A program made the translations under genes and the position numbers. Under the pieces are notes generated by a model that did no database searches, was not told the origin of the DNA, and was given only the letters and a program-made list of their open reading frames with translations. This document shows positions 1 to 8,521 of a stretch of 64,000 nucleotides of DNA, piece by piece; the stretch's first letter is position 1, and each line of letters opens with the position of its first letter. Where the stretch lies: contig NZ_JADFCM010000001.1 of NCBI RefSeq assembly GCF_015234585.1, positions 1,302,001 through 1,366,000 of the forward strand, read 5' to 3'. The DNA is from Pseudalkalibacillus hwajinpoensis (GTDB lineage: Bacteria > Bacillota > Bacilli > Bacillales > Guptibacillaceae).

Positions 1-1
1 T

Positions 2-229
2 AAAGAAGGCTTCGAGCATGTAAAAATTGTAGTAAGCGGCGGTTTTACGGAAGAAAGAATTCGAACGTTTGAATCTCAAAACGTTCCTGTTGATATTTAT
101 GGTGTTGGAAGTAGTTTGCTTAAAGTAGACATTGGATTTACAGGAGATAATGTCATTCTTGATGATGAAGCAGAAGCTAAAGCAGGCAGAAAATATCGAC
201 ACAACCCGCGTTTAGAGCGTGTTGAATAA
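2..229 (+). CDS. pncB: nicotinate phosphoribosyltransferase, C-terminal fragment
   Basis: Only the last 75 codons are in the window; the frame is open from base 2 to the TAA at 227-229. The visible part has the phosphate-loop pattern VSGGF...I..F followed by VPVDIYGVGSSL, typical of the C-terminal region of nicotinate phosphoribosyltransferase, which makes nicotinate mononucleotide in NAD salvage. The tail (KAGRKYRHNPRLERVE) is basic. A strong terminator follows at once, so this is the last gene of its unit. The call rests on this short motif; another member of the quinolinate/nicotinate phosphoribosyltransferase fold is possible. Confidence 0.68.
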   Translation, partial: KEGFEHVKIVVSGGFTEERIRTFESQNVPVDIYGVGSSLLKVDIGFTGDNVILDDEAEAKAGRKYRHNPRLERVE

Positions 230-231
230 GC

Positions 232-263
232 AAAAAAGACAGGAACAAAATCCTGTCTTTTTT
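232..263 (+). terminator. rho-independent terminator of the pncB-like gene
   Basis: A 13-bp stem (AAAAAAGACAGGA with TCCTGTCTTTTTT) around a 6-nt loop, ending in a T run, two bases after the stop codon. Confidence 0.85.
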
Positions 264-298
264 GCGCCCGTAGTGCCAAATTACTTTGATGAATTATA

Positions 299-328
299 TT
301 GGAGACCTGTCTCTTTTTCTGCTATAAT
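299..328 (+). promoter_or_regulatory. sigma-A promoter of murC
   Basis: TTGGAG at 299-304, an 18-nt spacer and TATAAT at 323-328 preceded by TGC, giving an extended -10. It lies about 95 nt upstream of murC. Confidence 0.6.
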
Positions 329-422
329 GTAGTATTGAAAAGAAAAGCAGCGCATACTTGTAATGACATCATATACTAAAAAAGGTTACGCGGAGAAGAA
401 ATGAAAGTGTGGAGGTTCTGAA

Positions 423-1727
423 ATGACTATATATCACTTTGTTGGCATTAAGGGATCCGGGATGAGCGCTTTAGCACAAATCCTTAGCGACATAGGATAC
501 AGTGTACAGGGTTCAGACGTAGAGAAACGTTTCTTTACACAGGAGGCTCTTGAACAAAAAGGTATTACTATTCTTCCATTTGGAGAAGAAAATATTAAAG
601 AAGATATGATTATTATCGCCGGCAATGCATTTGATGATCAGCATGAAGAGTTAGTGCGAGCAAGAGAAATGAACCTTCCTGTTTATCGCTACCATAAATT
701 CCTTGGAGATTTTATTCAAAAATTCACTAGTATTGCTGTAACAGGCTCTCATGGTAAAACATCAACAACTGGTTTGTTGTCTCATGTTGTTGGGGCAGCA
801 GAACCGACATCGTATCTTATCGGAGATGGTACTGGTAAAGGCGTAAAGGACAGTCAGTATTTTGTGTTTGAAGCATGTGAATACCGTCGTCACTTTTTAT
901 CTTACCAGCCTGATTATGCGATTATGACAAACATCGATTTTGATCACCCAGATTATTTTTCAGATGTTGATGATGTCTTTTCGGCATTTCAGGAAATGGC
1001 AATGCTTGTGAAGAAGGGTATTATTGCTTATGGTGATGATTCTTACCTTCAGCAAATCCAAACAAAAGTACCAGTCGTATTCTACGGCTTTGATGATCAA
1101 AACGATTTTCAGGCAACCAATATTAAAATTGATGAACATGGGACAACATTTGATGTTCATGTTCGTGATGATTACTATCGTACATTCCAGATTCCGATGT
1201 ACGGGAAACACAATGTGCTGAATGCTTTATCTGTGGTTGCTCTTTGTCACTATGAAAATCTTTCAGGAGATGCAGTAGCTGCTCAACTTGCAAACTTCAA
1301 AGGAGTTAAGCGTAGATTTACAGAAAAAGTCGTTGATAACCAGGTACTAATTGACGATTATGCGCATCATCCAACTGAAATTAAAGCAACTATAGAATCA
1401 GCACATCAGAAGTATCCAAATCGTGAAGTTGTGGCCATTTTCCAACCTCACACATTTACAAGAACAAAGACGTTCCTAAATGAATTTGCAGATGTGTTAA
1501 AAGAAGCAGATGTTGTTTACTTATGCGACATCTTTGGATCGGCACGGGAAGATGCAGGTCAGTTATCGATTGATCAACTGATTGAAAAAATCCCTAATGC
1601 TCACATGATCTCTGAAGATTCCATTCAGCAGCTTAATGACCATGATAAAGGAGTACTTCTTTTCATGGGAGCCGGTGATATTCAGAAATATCAAGAAGCA
1701 TATGAGACCGAAAAAGCGTCTATTTAA
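423..1727 (+). CDS. murC: UDP-N-acetylmuramate--L-alanine ligase
   Basis: MurC adds L-alanine to UDP-MurNAc using ATP, the first peptide-forming step of peptidoglycan precursor synthesis in the cytoplasm. The 434-residue protein has the N-terminal dinucleotide-like loop [11 protein letters not shown] (about residues 8-18) and the Mur-ligase P-loop GSHGKTST at 108-115, with the [10 protein letters not shown] stretch of the C-terminal domain. Length is normal for Bacillus MurC. ATG 423 follows GGAGG at good spacing. It is a single-gene unit between its own promoter and a terminator at 1731. Location downstream of the sftA/ytpR region and upstream of ytxG matches B. subtilis. Confidence 0.96.
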   Translation: MTIYHFVGIKGSGMSALAQILSDIGYSVQGSDVEKRFFTQEALEQKGITILPFGEENIKEDMIIIAGNAFDDQHEELVRAREMNLPVYRYHKFLGDFIQKFTSIAVTGSHGKTSTTGLLSHVVGAAEPTSYLIGDGTGKGVKDSQYFVFEACEYRRHFLSYQPDYAIMTNIDFDHPDYFSDVDDVFSAFQEMAMLVKKGIIAYGDDSYLQQIQTKVPVVFYGFDDQNDFQATNIKIDEHGTTFDVHVRDDYYRTFQIPMYGKHNVLNALSVVALCHYENLSGDAVAAQLANFKGVKRRFTEKVVDNQVLIDDYAHHPTEIKATIESAHQKYPNREVVAIFQPHTFTRTKTFLNEFADVLKEADVVYLCDIFGSAREDAGQLSIDQLIEKIPNAHMISEDSIQQLNDHDKGVLLFMGAGDIQKYQEAYETEKASI

Positions 1728-1730
1728 GCG

Positions 1731-1757
1731 AGAAGGCTCCTTGAGCCTTCTTTTTTT
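1731..1757 (+). terminator. terminator of murC
   Basis: Stem GAAGGCT/AGCCTTC with a short loop and a run of eight or more T, three bases past the stop codon. Confidence 0.85.
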
Positions 1758-1808
1758 TACTATTCTCCTGATAGAGAAGAATGAGAATGTGTTATAAAAA
1801 AAATTAAA

Positions 1809-1837
1809 AAAGGAATAATGAAACTTGTAACGAATTA
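1809..1837 (+). promoter_or_regulatory. sigma-H promoter of ytxGH
   Basis: AAAGGAATA at 1809-1817, an 11-nt spacer, and AACGAATTA at 1829-1837 match the sigma-H consensus RNAGGAWWW-N11/12-RNNGAATWW at every defined position. In B. subtilis the orthologous ytxGHJ (csb34) operon is known to be under sigma-H and sigma-B. Confidence 0.75.
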
Positions 1838-1899
1838 ATTATGGTGTAGGGTAGTAAAGTAGACTCATTTTTCGTTCGTATGTGAAATGACAAACTTGT

Positions 1900-1925
1900 G
1901 TTTACGAAAGAGGAATGAAGGGAAG
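1900..1925 (+). promoter_or_regulatory. probable sigma-B promoter of ytxGH
   Basis: GTTTAC at 1900-1905, a 14-nt spacer and GGGAAG at 1920-1925 fit the general-stress consensus GTTTWW-N12/15-GGGWAW with one mismatch in each box. The predicted start (about 1932) lies just ahead of the ribosome-binding site at 1938-1945. Confidence 0.6.
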
Positions 1926-1952
1926 AGATTCAGAAAAGGGAGGTGCCAGCAC

Positions 1953-2393
1953 ATGGAGATTATTTTGTATTTAAGTGTAGCTATTATTGCGATTGCATTT
2001 GCAGTTCTTGTTTATTTCGTAGCCCAAACTCTCAAATCCTTGAAGGATACGCTGAGTAATACGGCGAAAACACTTGATAGCCTTGAAAAACAAATGAATG
2101 GTTTAACAACTGAAACTACTGCACTGTTACATAAGACTAATTTGCTTGCAGAAGACATTCAGGGGAAATCTGAAGCTCTGGATACTGTTTTTGTACAAGT
2201 AAAAGAAGTTGGAACATCACTTGGAAAGATGAATCATTCATTAAGAAATATTTCTGGAAAAGTAACAGATGAGGCAGAGCGTCAATCTGAACAAGTTACA
2301 AAAGTCGTTCAGTGGGGAAATGCTGCCATGCAAATATGGCAAAAATGGCAAGTTAAGAAGAAAGCCACAGATCAGTACGTTGATTCAAAATAA
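1953..2393 (+). CDS. ytxG: YtxG, DUF948 general-stress membrane protein
   Basis: A 146-residue protein with one N-terminal membrane helix (about residues 3-27) followed by a long heptad-like coiled-coil region and a basic C-terminus, the layout of DUF948/YtxG. Function is unknown; family members are induced by general stress. ATG 1953 is chosen because GGGAGGTG sits 8 nt upstream and because a probable sigma-B promoter (1900-1925) lies inside the longer in-frame reading from 1887, which would otherwise add 22 unrelated basic residues. It is co-directional with ytxH, 14 nt downstream, and transcribed from sigma-H and sigma-B type promoters. Confidence 0.88.
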   Translation: MEIILYLSVAIIAIAFAVLVYFVAQTLKSLKDTLSNTAKTLDSLEKQMNGLTTETTALLHKTNLLAEDIQGKSEALDTVFVQVKEVGTSLGKMNHSLRNISGKVTDEAERQSEQVTKVVQWGNAAMQIWQKWQVKKKATDQYVDSK

Positions 2394-2407
2394 TAGGAGG
2401 TATTTAT

Positions 2408-2824
2408 ATGTCGGATAACAACATTAACACAAAAGATTTTATCATTGGTTCACTTATTGGTGGTATCGTTGGAGCAGCAGCTGCACTACTTTCAGCACCT
2501 AAATCAGGTAAAGAACTTAGAAGTGATCTAAATCAACAAGCTGGAGCAGTGAAGGAAAAGACTTCTCAATTCCGTGATTCTGCAGTAGAACGTAGCACAG
2601 ATTTTGCTAACCGTGCTAAAGAAAAATCTTCAACAATTTACAAGCAAGTATCGGATCAATCGAATAACATTGTTTCAAAGATTAAAGATCGTAATCTTGA
2701 AACAGAAGAAAATAGTGATCTGCATACTCAGGCAGATGCTGACGTTGAGAGCTTCCAACAGGATCTTAGCGATCATTTCTCTGAAGAAGAACCAGCTTCA
2801 ATGGAGAATCCTACTAAGTCCTAA
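2408..2824 (+). CDS. ytxH: YtxH, general stress protein
   Basis: A 138-residue YtxH-family protein. It starts with a glycine-rich hydrophobic segment (FIIGSLIGGIVGAAAALL, about residues 12-29) followed by SAPKSGKELR, the family signature, and a hydrophilic tail rich in Lys, Ser and acidic residues. Function is unknown; in B. subtilis it belongs to the sigma-B/sigma-H ytxGHJ operon. AGGAGG precedes ATG 2408 and the gene is 14 nt after ytxG. A strong terminator follows, so here ytxJ may be a separate unit. Confidence 0.88.
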   Translation: MSDNNINTKDFIIGSLIGGIVGAAAALLSAPKSGKELRSDLNQQAGAVKEKTSQFRDSAVERSTDFANRAKEKSSTIYKQVSDQSNNIVSKIKDRNLETEENSDLHTQADADVESFQQDLSDHFSEEEPASMENPTKS

Positions 2825-2835
2825 TTTGTTATATA

Positions 2836-2878
2836 GAAATGAAAAAGAAGAAGCATAATGCTTCTTCTTTTTCATTTC
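2836..2878. terminator. terminator after ytxGH
   Basis: Near-perfect inverted repeat (GAAATGAAAAAGAAGAAGC with GCTTCTTCTTTTTCATTTC) with a 5-nt loop. The A and T runs let it work on either strand. Confidence 0.85.
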
Positions 2879-2929
2879 CTGTAAACTTCTTTATAATGAA
2901 TTTATAGTAATTTGAAGGGGGATAAACTT

Positions 2930-3265
2930 ATGGCCATTACAAAAATAACTACATCAGAAGATTTCAAACGCATCAAGGAAGCTAATAATCAATTTCTATT
3001 ATTTAAAAATAGTACAACTTGCCCAATAAGTGCTCAAGCTTTTGAAGAATTTCAGAAGTTTTCCGAGGGTGTGTCAGAAGACGTGTATTATTTGAACGTG
3101 CAGGAATCACGTCCTTTATCAACTGAAATTGCTGACTCATATGGAGTAAAGCATCAGTCGCCACAAGCGCTAGTGTTTAATGAAAATGAGGTTGTATGGA
3201 ATGATTCACATTGGAGAATCACTAATACCTCGTTATCAGATGCTGCGAAAAAATATTTAAAATAA
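2930..3265 (+). CDS. ytxJ: YtxJ / monothiol bacilliredoxin BrxC
   Basis: A 111-residue thioredoxin-fold protein with the motif TCPIS, Cys at residue 31, as in the monothiol bacilliredoxin BrxC. The family removes bacillithiol from mixed disulfides on cytoplasmic proteins and so implies that the cell makes bacillithiol. ATG 2930 follows GAAGGGGG at 2914-2920; the in-frame TTG at 2912 lies within that ribosome-binding site and is not used. In B. subtilis it is the third gene of ytxGHJ; here a terminator separates it from ytxH, so it may depend on read-through or on its own promoter in 2879-2910. Confidence 0.87.
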   Translation: MAITKITTSEDFKRIKEANNQFLLFKNSTTCPISAQAFEEFQKFSEGVSEDVYYLNVQESRPLSTEIADSYGVKHQSPQALVFNENEVVWNDSHWRITNTSLSDAAKKYLK

Positions 3266-3287
3266 ACGGCTTTATAAAGCCGTTTTT
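3264..3287 (+). terminator. terminator of ytxJ
   Basis: AAACGGCTTTA/TAAAGCCGTTT hairpin followed by T, starting at the stop codon. Confidence 0.8.
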
Positions 3288-3310
3288 CTTTTACTGACAT
3301 GGTTTAATGC

Positions 3311-3325
3311 TTAAAAGCGTTTAAG
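3311..3325 (+). promoter_or_regulatory. cre-like site upstream of aroA
   Basis: TTAAAAGCGTTTAAG matches the CcpA cre consensus WTGAAARCGYTTWNN at 14 of 15 positions (A for the conserved G). It is centred about 59 nt before the predicted aroA transcription start, a distance at which CcpA is known to activate (as at ackA). Function is inferred only. Confidence 0.4.
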
Positions 3326-3341
3326 AATTAAAAGAAAAGTA

Positions 3342-3370
3342 GTGACATTTTATTTTTCATCGTATATAAT
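3342..3370 (+). promoter_or_regulatory. sigma-A promoter of aroA
   Basis: GTGACA at 3342-3347, a 17-nt spacer and TATAAT at 3365-3370. Confidence 0.75.
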
Positions 3371-3407
3371 GACCCTAATCACTTAAACAGATAGGAGTGG
3401 AGATATT

Positions 3408-4508
3408 ATGGCTAATATCCAAATTGATGAGTTGAGAGAGAAATTAGACGAGATTAACCTGCAGCTGCTTGATTTAATTAATGAGCGTGCTGAAGTGGCG
3501 AAAGAGATAGGTAGAGTAAAGAAAGCACAGGGGATTAATCGTTTTGACCCTGTTCGAGAACGTAAGATGCTTGATTTGCTTGCAGAGAAAAATGGTGGGC
3601 CTTTTGATAATTCCACTCTTCAACATATATTCAAGGAAATTTTTAAGGCAAGCCTTGAGTTACAGGAAGACGATCATCGTAAGGCACTTTTAGTTTCAAG
3701 AAAACGCCAACCCGATAATACGGTTATTGATATTAAAGGCGAAAAAGTCGGAGATGGCGGGCAAGTTCTTATTTCAGGACCTTGTGCTGTTGAAAGCTAT
3801 GAGCAAGTTGCTGAAGTAGCGAGGGCTGTTAAGAAGCAAGGATTTAAAATGCTTCGTGGTGGAGCTTTCAAACCACGTACATCGCCATACGACTTCCAGG
3901 GTCTTGGAGAAGAAGGATTAAAGATTCTCAAACAAGTTGCTGATGAGTACGATCTAGCTGTAGTCAGCGAAATTGTAAACCCTGCAGATATTGAAACAGC
4001 AGTTAAGTACGTTGATGTAATTCAAATCGGAGCACGTAACATGCAGAACTTTGAGTTACTTAAAGCGGCAGGATCCGTTGATAAGCCGGTTCTTCTAAAA
4101 AGAGGTTTATCTGCGACAATTCAAGAATTCATTAATGCTGCAGAATACATCGTATCGAACGGTAATACACAAGTAATGCTTTGTGAGCGAGGAATTAGAA
4201 CTTACGAAAAAGCAACGAGAAACACGTTGGATATTACAGCAGTTCCAATTCTTAAACAGGAAACTCATTTGCCAGTTCTAGTTGACGTAACGCATTCAAC
4301 TGGACGCAAAGATCTTCTATTCCCTGCAGCAAAAGCAGGTCTAGCTATTGGAGCAGACGGTATCATGGTGGAAGTTCATCCAGACCCAGCTGTAGCTCTT
4401 TCCGATGCGGCTCAGCAGTTAGATATTCCACAATACGAACAATTTGTTAAAGATCTAAAAGCAAGTGGTTTATTCAATCCAGCGAAAGCTGCGCCTTCTA
4501 CTTTATAA
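3408..4508 (+). CDS. aroA: bifunctional chorismate mutase / DAHP synthase
   Basis: A 366-residue fusion. Residues 1 to about 85 form an AroQ-type chorismate mutase helix bundle ([30 protein letters not shown]). From about residue 95 it is a KDPG-type 3-deoxy-D-arabino-heptulosonate 7-phosphate synthase with [21 protein letters not shown] and [12 protein letters not shown]. It condenses PEP and erythrose 4-phosphate to open the shikimate pathway; in Bacillus the fused mutase acts as the chorismate/prephenate feedback sensor. AGGAGTGG precedes ATG 3408. It lies just upstream of ccpA as in B. subtilis, where aroA transcripts can read into ccpA. Confidence 0.95.
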   Translation: MANIQIDELREKLDEINLQLLDLINERAEVAKEIGRVKKAQGINRFDPVRERKMLDLLAEKNGGPFDNSTLQHIFKEIFKASLELQEDDHRKALLVSRKRQPDNTVIDIKGEKVGDGGQVLISGPCAVESYEQVAEVARAVKKQGFKMLRGGAFKPRTSPYDFQGLGEEGLKILKQVADEYDLAVVSEIVNPADIETAVKYVDVIQIGARNMQNFELLKAAGSVDKPVLLKRGLSATIQEFINAAEYIVSNGNTQVMLCERGIRTYEKATRNTLDITAVPILKQETHLPVLVDVTHSTGRKDLLFPAAKAGLAIGADGIMVEVHPDPAVALSDAAQQLDIPQYEQFVKDLKASGLFNPAKAAPSTL

Positions 4509-4523
4509 GTAGAAGGTTTTTTT
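4494..4523 (+). terminator. terminator of aroA overlapping its last codons
   Basis: CCTTCTACTT/AAGTAGAAGG 10-bp stem and T7. The 5' arm is inside the final codons, so the stop codon lies at the loop. Confidence 0.85.
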
Positions 4524-4870
4524 CTGTGTATGATGTATGAATCCTCAACCTGATGTTCCTAAGTGGCTTGGGTTCTATTGGAATAAAAGAACGTAAGAGT
4601 GTTATCATATATAAAGATGGAAGCAAATACGACAGATTTATGATTTAGTCTTTGAAAATTTACGCTTATATAAAGCATAAAGCGACTAAATATGCTATCT
4701 TTAATACAGTATCTAATTGTGAAATAACCTACATAATCATAATAGCAGGTGTTTCACAGCTAATAGTGGTTTATTAGTGTTAGTCGATATAGGTTTTGGT
4801 TTGCAGTCAAACGGATAGTATCGTATCATTAAATAAATTAAAGTCCGTAAGAGCATGAAGGAGGATCATC
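4524..4870. other. 347-nt gene-free region upstream of ccpA
   Basis: No open frame with a ribosome-binding site and no strong hairpin terminator was seen. It holds the ccpA promoter near its 3' end (4801-4829) and AT-rich sequence, with a weak TTGGAA/TATCAT pair (4578-4608, 19-nt spacer). Compared with B. subtilis this is a long gap; a small RNA or long leader is possible, but no structure supports it. Confidence 0.5.
4801..4829 (+). promoter_or_regulatory. sigma-A promoter of ccpA
   Basis: TTGCAG at 4801-4806, 17-nt spacer, TATCAT at 4824-4829; predicted start about 35 nt before the ccpA GTG. Confidence 0.65.
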
Positions 4871-5881
4871 GTGAATACAACGATTTATGACGTAGCGAAA
4901 GAAGCAGGAGTATCAATGGCAACTGTATCAAGGGTTGTGAATGGCAACCCTAATGTTAAGCCTGCAACAAGGAAAAAGGTATTAGAGGCGATTGAAAGAC
5001 TTGGATACCGTCCCAATGCTGTAGCAAGAGGTCTTGCTAGTAAAAAAACGACGACTGTCGGAGTTATCATCCCTGATATTTCGAGTATTTTCTTTGCTGA
5101 GCTTGCTCGCGGTATTGAGGATATTGCTACAATGTACAAATATAATATTATCTTGAGTAACTCAGATCAAAATAAAGAAAAAGAAATTCATCTTCTAAAC
5201 ACGATGCTTGGAAAACAGGTAGATGGAATTGTGTTTATGGGCGGTAAAATTACAGAAGAACATGTTGAAGAATTTAAGCGCTCACCTGTTCCGATCGTTC
5301 TAGCAGCAACACTAGAAAAGGGCCAGGAGATTCCGTCAGTTAACATTGATTATCAAAAAGCTGCATATGAGCTTGTGACTAGCTTTATTGAAAAAGATCA
5401 TAAAAAAATTGGACTTGTTAGTGGTCCATTAGAAGATCCAATTAACGGAGAAGAAAAGTTTCTTGGTTATCGAACAGCTTTAGAGGATGCAGGTATGAAA
5501 GTCGATGAAGATTGCGTTGCAATTGGTGACTATACTTATGACTCCGGTATTGAAGCAATGGAAGGCTTTCTTGAACTAGATGAGAAGCCAACAGCTATCT
5601 TTGCAGGTACGGATGAAATGGCACTAGGCGTTATTCACGCTGCACAGGACAACGGTTATAACGTTCCGGAAGATTTCGAGGTCGTTGGATTTGATAACAC
5701 AAGACTAGCAACTATGGTTCGACCAACGCTTTCAACCGTTGTTCAACCTATGTACGATATTGGTGCTGTTGCCATGCGTCTTCTTACAAAACTAATGAAT
5801 AAAGAAACAGTAGAAGAACAAACGGTTGTTTTACCACATCGTTTGCAACATCGTAATTCAACTACTCATGATCAAGATTAA
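4871..5881 (+). CDS. ccpA: catabolite control protein A
   Basis: CcpA is the LacI-family global regulator of carbon metabolism in Bacilli; with HPr-Ser-P it binds cre sites. The 336-residue protein begins with the LacI helix-turn-helix ([22 protein letters not shown]) and the hinge [15 protein letters not shown], followed by the periplasmic-binding-like core ([34 protein letters not shown]). It starts at GTG 4871 behind GGAGGATC. It has its own promoter at 4801. Cre-like sites elsewhere in this window (aroA, acuA/acsA, the methionine gamma-lyase, ackA) are plausible local targets. Confidence 0.97.
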   Translation: MNTTIYDVAKEAGVSMATVSRVVNGNPNVKPATRKKVLEAIERLGYRPNAVARGLASKKTTTVGVIIPDISSIFFAELARGIEDIATMYKYNIILSNSDQNKEKEIHLLNTMLGKQVDGIVFMGGKITEEHVEEFKRSPVPIVLAATLEKGQEIPSVNIDYQKAAYELVTSFIEKDHKKIGLVSGPLEDPINGEEKFLGYRTALEDAGMKVDEDCVAIGDYTYDSGIEAMEGFLELDEKPTAIFAGTDEMALGVIHAAQDNGYNVPEDFEVVGFDNTRLATMVRPTLSTVVQPMYDIGAVAMRLLTKLMNKETVEEQTVVLPHRLQHRNSTTHDQD

Positions 5882-5907
5882 AAAAACGAGCCTAGGCTCG
5901 TTTTTTT
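5881..5907. terminator. bidirectional terminator between ccpA and acuC
   Basis: AAAAACGAGCC/GGCTCGTTTTT hairpin between convergent genes; the motPS genes found here in B. subtilis are absent. Confidence 0.85.
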
Positions 5908-5908
5908 A

Positions 5909-7057
5909 TTAATTTACAATTTGATAAAGCGCTCGTTCGCAAGTTAGTTTGTTTTTTTCTGTGATTTCCTGTTTCCTTGGAATGGGCTCATACAAGTCAG
6001 CTTTATCATGCCAATTCTCTGGAAGAGAAAGTGGTGAGAGTGGGGCCCACCTTTCGATCCATTGTTTTGGCAGGGCGCCGGTTGCTGATAGCCCTTTCAT
6101 TTCTAACCAAATTCTTGACCAAGCGCGTGGTACAACACGCCAGATATCGTAACCACCCCCACCAACGGCAATCCATTTTCCATCACAATACTCATGAGCT
6201 AATTGGTGTGCTAGTTTTGGAATGAATTCATAGCTTTTCATGGAAACAGAGAGATGTGTTAACGGATCATAATAATGAGCATCTGCACCATTTTGAGTTA
6301 GGATTACATCAGGCTTAAAAAAATCAATTACTTTTCGAAACGAATCCTCGTACACTTCCTGAAATGACTCGTCCTCTGTAAAAGCGTCAATCGGAATATT
6401 AAATGAAAACCCATATCCTTTTCCTTGACCTTTCTCATTAATATTTCCTGTTCCAGGAAATAAATAGCGTCCCGTTTCATGGATAGATAGTGTGCAAACA
6501 TCAGGATCGTCGTAAAAAGCCCACTGCACACCGTCTCCGTGATGGGCGTCAGTATCAACATAAAGGACCTTTGCACCATATTTTTGTTTCATGTATTCAA
6601 TGGCGATTGAACTGTCATTATAGATGCAAAAGCCTGATGCTTTACCTCGGAAACCGTGATGGAGTCCTCCGCCTATGTTAAGAGCATGATCAGACTTTCC
6701 TGTCATAACCGCATCAACGGCAGTCAGCGTTCCCCCAACAATAAGAGCACTTGCTTCATGCATGTTCGGAAAGATTGGCGTATCTTCTGTTCCAAGACCG
6801 TAGTTAGCTGCAACAGAGGATGCAAGGTTTCCTTTACTAGCTTTTTTTACAGCTTCTATGTAGGCTGGGTCATGAATAAGAGCAATCTCACTATCGGTTG
6901 CAATCCGAGGAGGGACCACTTCTTGATCATTTAAAGCATTTATTTCGGTAAGCAAGTCCTGTGTGAGCTTAACACGTATATGATTGAAAGGATGATCGTC
7001 ACTGAATTTATAATTTAAATAGTCTGAGGAATATACAAAAAGGGAGTCGCACTTCAT
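5909..7057 (-). CDS. acuC: AcuC, protein (acetyl-lysine) deacetylase
   Basis: A 382-residue class I/II histone-deacetylase-fold enzyme. It shows GGGLHHGFRG, YVDTDAHHGDGVQWAF and LTQNGADAHYYDPLTHL, which supply the zinc ligands and catalytic His residues of the family. In B. subtilis AcuC removes the acetyl group from the active-site Lys of AcsA and so reactivates acetate use. Its start overlaps the end of acuB by 4 bp (7054-7057), so acuA-acuB-acuC form one operon transcribed leftward, divergent from acsA. Confidence 0.94.
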   Translation of the reverse strand: MKCDSLFVYSSDYLNYKFSDDHPFNHIRVKLTQDLLTEINALNDQEVVPPRIATDSEIALIHDPAYIEAVKKASKGNLASSVAANYGLGTEDTPIFPNMHEASALIVGGTLTAVDAVMTGKSDHALNIGGGLHHGFRGKASGFCIYNDSSIAIEYMKQKYGAKVLYVDTDAHHGDGVQWAFYDDPDVCTLSIHETGRYLFPGTGNINEKGQGKGYGFSFNIPIDAFTEDESFQEVYEDSFRKVIDFFKPDVILTQNGADAHYYDPLTHLSVSMKSYEFIPKLAHQLAHEYCDGKWIAVGGGGYDIWRVVPRAWSRIWLEMKGLSATGALPKQWIERWAPLSPLSLPENWHDKADLYEPIPRKQEITEKNKLTCERALYQIVN

Positions 7058-7701
7058 TTTTGAACACCCGGCATATTTGGCCAGAGAACCTCATAACCTT
7101 CATTTTTAATATCGTTTACAACGGAAGTGGGATTCATCGTTTGTATTCGAAAAACGATATTTTTGAATTTTTCATTGTGACTACACGGGTAGACTAGAAC
7201 GCTAATAATGTTAACATTGCGCTTTTTAATGATTTGGGTAATATCGGCCAACTGTCCTGACACATTTTCCACCTGTACTTCAATATGTGAACTCGGCTGG
7301 TGTGCTCCTGTCAAAAGGATTAACGTATGTAACATATCCGTTTCAGTAACCATTCCGATTACTTTTCGGTTTTCAACAATCGGAATCGAACTAATGCGCT
7401 GCTCATAAAAGATCGTAGAAATTTCTTCTACAAAATCCAATGGGTGAGCTGTAATGACGTCTTTCTTCATAATAGAGGAAAGAGGAGACTGTAACACGTC
7501 CTTGTTTGGATTTGAGTCAAGAATTGATGGACTAGCATCTTTAATATCTCGATCTGATATAATGCCAGTGAGCTCCCCTTCGCTATTTACGATAGGGAGA
7601 TGGCGAATGTTTTTTTCTCTCATCATTTTAATGGCATCCGCAATGGTTTGGTTCTCTTCAAGTGAAAAAACATTTTGATTCATAATTTCTTCAATGACCA
7701 A
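7054..7701 (-). CDS. acuB: AcuB, CBS-pair and ACT domain protein
   Basis: A 215-residue protein with two CBS motifs (about residues 1-65 and 75-130) and a C-terminal ACT-like domain (from about 140). It belongs to the acetoin/acetate utilization operon; biochemical role is unknown, probably nucleotide or ligand sensing. The start is TTG 7701 with AAGGAGTG upstream, since the resulting N-terminus (MVIEEIMNQNVF) aligns with the B. subtilis protein. It follows acuA by 22 nt and overlaps acuC. Confidence 0.9.
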   Translation of the reverse strand: MVIEEIMNQNVFSLEENQTIADAIKMMREKNIRHLPIVNSEGELTGIISDRDIKDASPSILDSNPNKDVLQSPLSSIMKKDVITAHPLDFVEEISTIFYEQRISSIPIVENRKVIGMVTETDMLHTLILLTGAHQPSSHIEVQVENVSGQLADITQIIKKRNVNIISVLVYPCSHNEKFKNIVFRIQTMNPTSVVNDIKNEGYEVLWPNMPGVQK

Positions 7702-7723
7702 CTTGGCTCACTCCTTTGCAATC

Positions 7724-8356
7724 TTAATACATGAAGCGATTATGGAATCGCAGACGATCAAACGCTTGAACAGAGTCCTGGTTAATTCTTGTCCCAATTC
7801 TAGCCATTAAGCAATTTGCAGGATGAGAGCTTATTTCAGGATCATCCGTTGCATACCACTCAAGACCTCCTGCATTCATCATTTTCTCCATCACTTTACG
7901 ATAATCCCAAACTGATAAACCTGTTCCTTTAAGGTCCCAATGCCAATAATACTCGGTAGTTATCACGATGTAATCATTCATTGCATCGTCCATAAATGAC
8001 GTTTTGAGAAGGCTTTTGCCGACTTTAGCATTACGGTACTTTGGAATAACTTCAATCGCTCCTAATTCAATTAAATCTTCCATATTGCCTTCTGACCAAC
8101 GCTCAAGTGGGTCTGGATATAGAAATGTGACATAGCCTACAATGGTTTCTCTTTCTCTAGCCACAATGATACGGCCTTCAGGCAGACCTGCTATTTCAAC
8201 CAGTGCTTTATGCTGTTGTTCCGGTGGGCGAAATGCGACAAGGTCCTTATGTAAATGATAGGATGCCAGGCGATCTGGAGTAATTGGTCCTTCAATAATA
8301 AGTTTTCCATGCGGGGTGTTCTTCTCGATTGCATTATACGTTTTACGATGTTCCAT
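7724..8356 (-). CDS. acuA: AcuA, GNAT-type protein acetyltransferase
   Basis: AcuA acetylates the conserved catalytic Lys of acetyl-CoA synthetase AcsA with acetyl-CoA and switches it off. The 210-residue protein has a GNAT core (GRIIVARERETIVGYVTF, then LGAIEVIPKYRNAKVGKSLL, the acetyl-CoA loop). ATG 8356 follows AAAGGTGGTGAC. It is the first gene of acuABC, divergent from acsA with 165 bp between them carrying a -10 box (8392-8397 on this strand) and a cre-like site. Confidence 0.94.
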   Translation of the reverse strand: MEHRKTYNAIEKNTPHGKLIIEGPITPDRLASYHLHKDLVAFRPPEQQHKALVEIAGLPEGRIIVARERETIVGYVTFLYPDPLERWSEGNMEDLIELGAIEVIPKYRNAKVGKSLLKTSFMDDAMNDYIVITTEYYWHWDLKGTGLSVWDYRKVMEKMMNAGGLEWYATDDPEISSHPANCLMARIGTRINQDSVQAFDRLRFHNRFMY

Positions 8357-8391
8357 CTAGTCACCACCTTTTAATAATGGTCTCAGTTCTT

Positions 8392-8397
8392 ATTATA
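8392..8397 (-). promoter_or_regulatory. -10 box of the acuABC promoter
   Basis: TATAAT on the minus strand, 36 nt upstream of acuA. No good -35 at 17 nt (CCTTAC), and that stretch overlaps the cre-like site at 8414-8427. Confidence 0.45.
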
Positions 8398-8413
8398 CAT
8401 GAAACACGATAAA

Positions 8414-8427
8414 TGTAAGGGGTTTCA
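8414..8427 (-). promoter_or_regulatory. cre-like CcpA site in the acuA/acsA intergenic region
   Basis: TGAAACCCCTTACA (minus strand) matches TGNAANCGNTNNCA at eight of nine fixed positions. It overlaps the -35 region of acuA. B. subtilis acuABC and acsA are subject to carbon catabolite control. Confidence 0.5.
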
Positions 8428-8474
8428 ATGTTATTTTTTGAAGTTTTGTCATTTGTTAAAAAATTAGGAATTTA

Positions 8475-8483
8475 TGTTATACT
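8475..8483 (+). promoter_or_regulatory. extended -10 promoter of acsA
   Basis: TGT-TATACT at 8475-8483 with GTTAAA at 8455-8460, 17 nt upstream. About 38 nt before the acsA ATG. Confidence 0.55.
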
Positions 8484-8521
8484 ATCAGTGAAAGACATGA
8501 AGGAGAAGGAGGAGATTACTT

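Noticed and set aside
1887-1952. Longer ytxG reading from ATG 1887
   Set aside because: The extension covers the probable sigma-B promoter and lacks a ribosome-binding site; ATG 1953 has GGGAGGTG.
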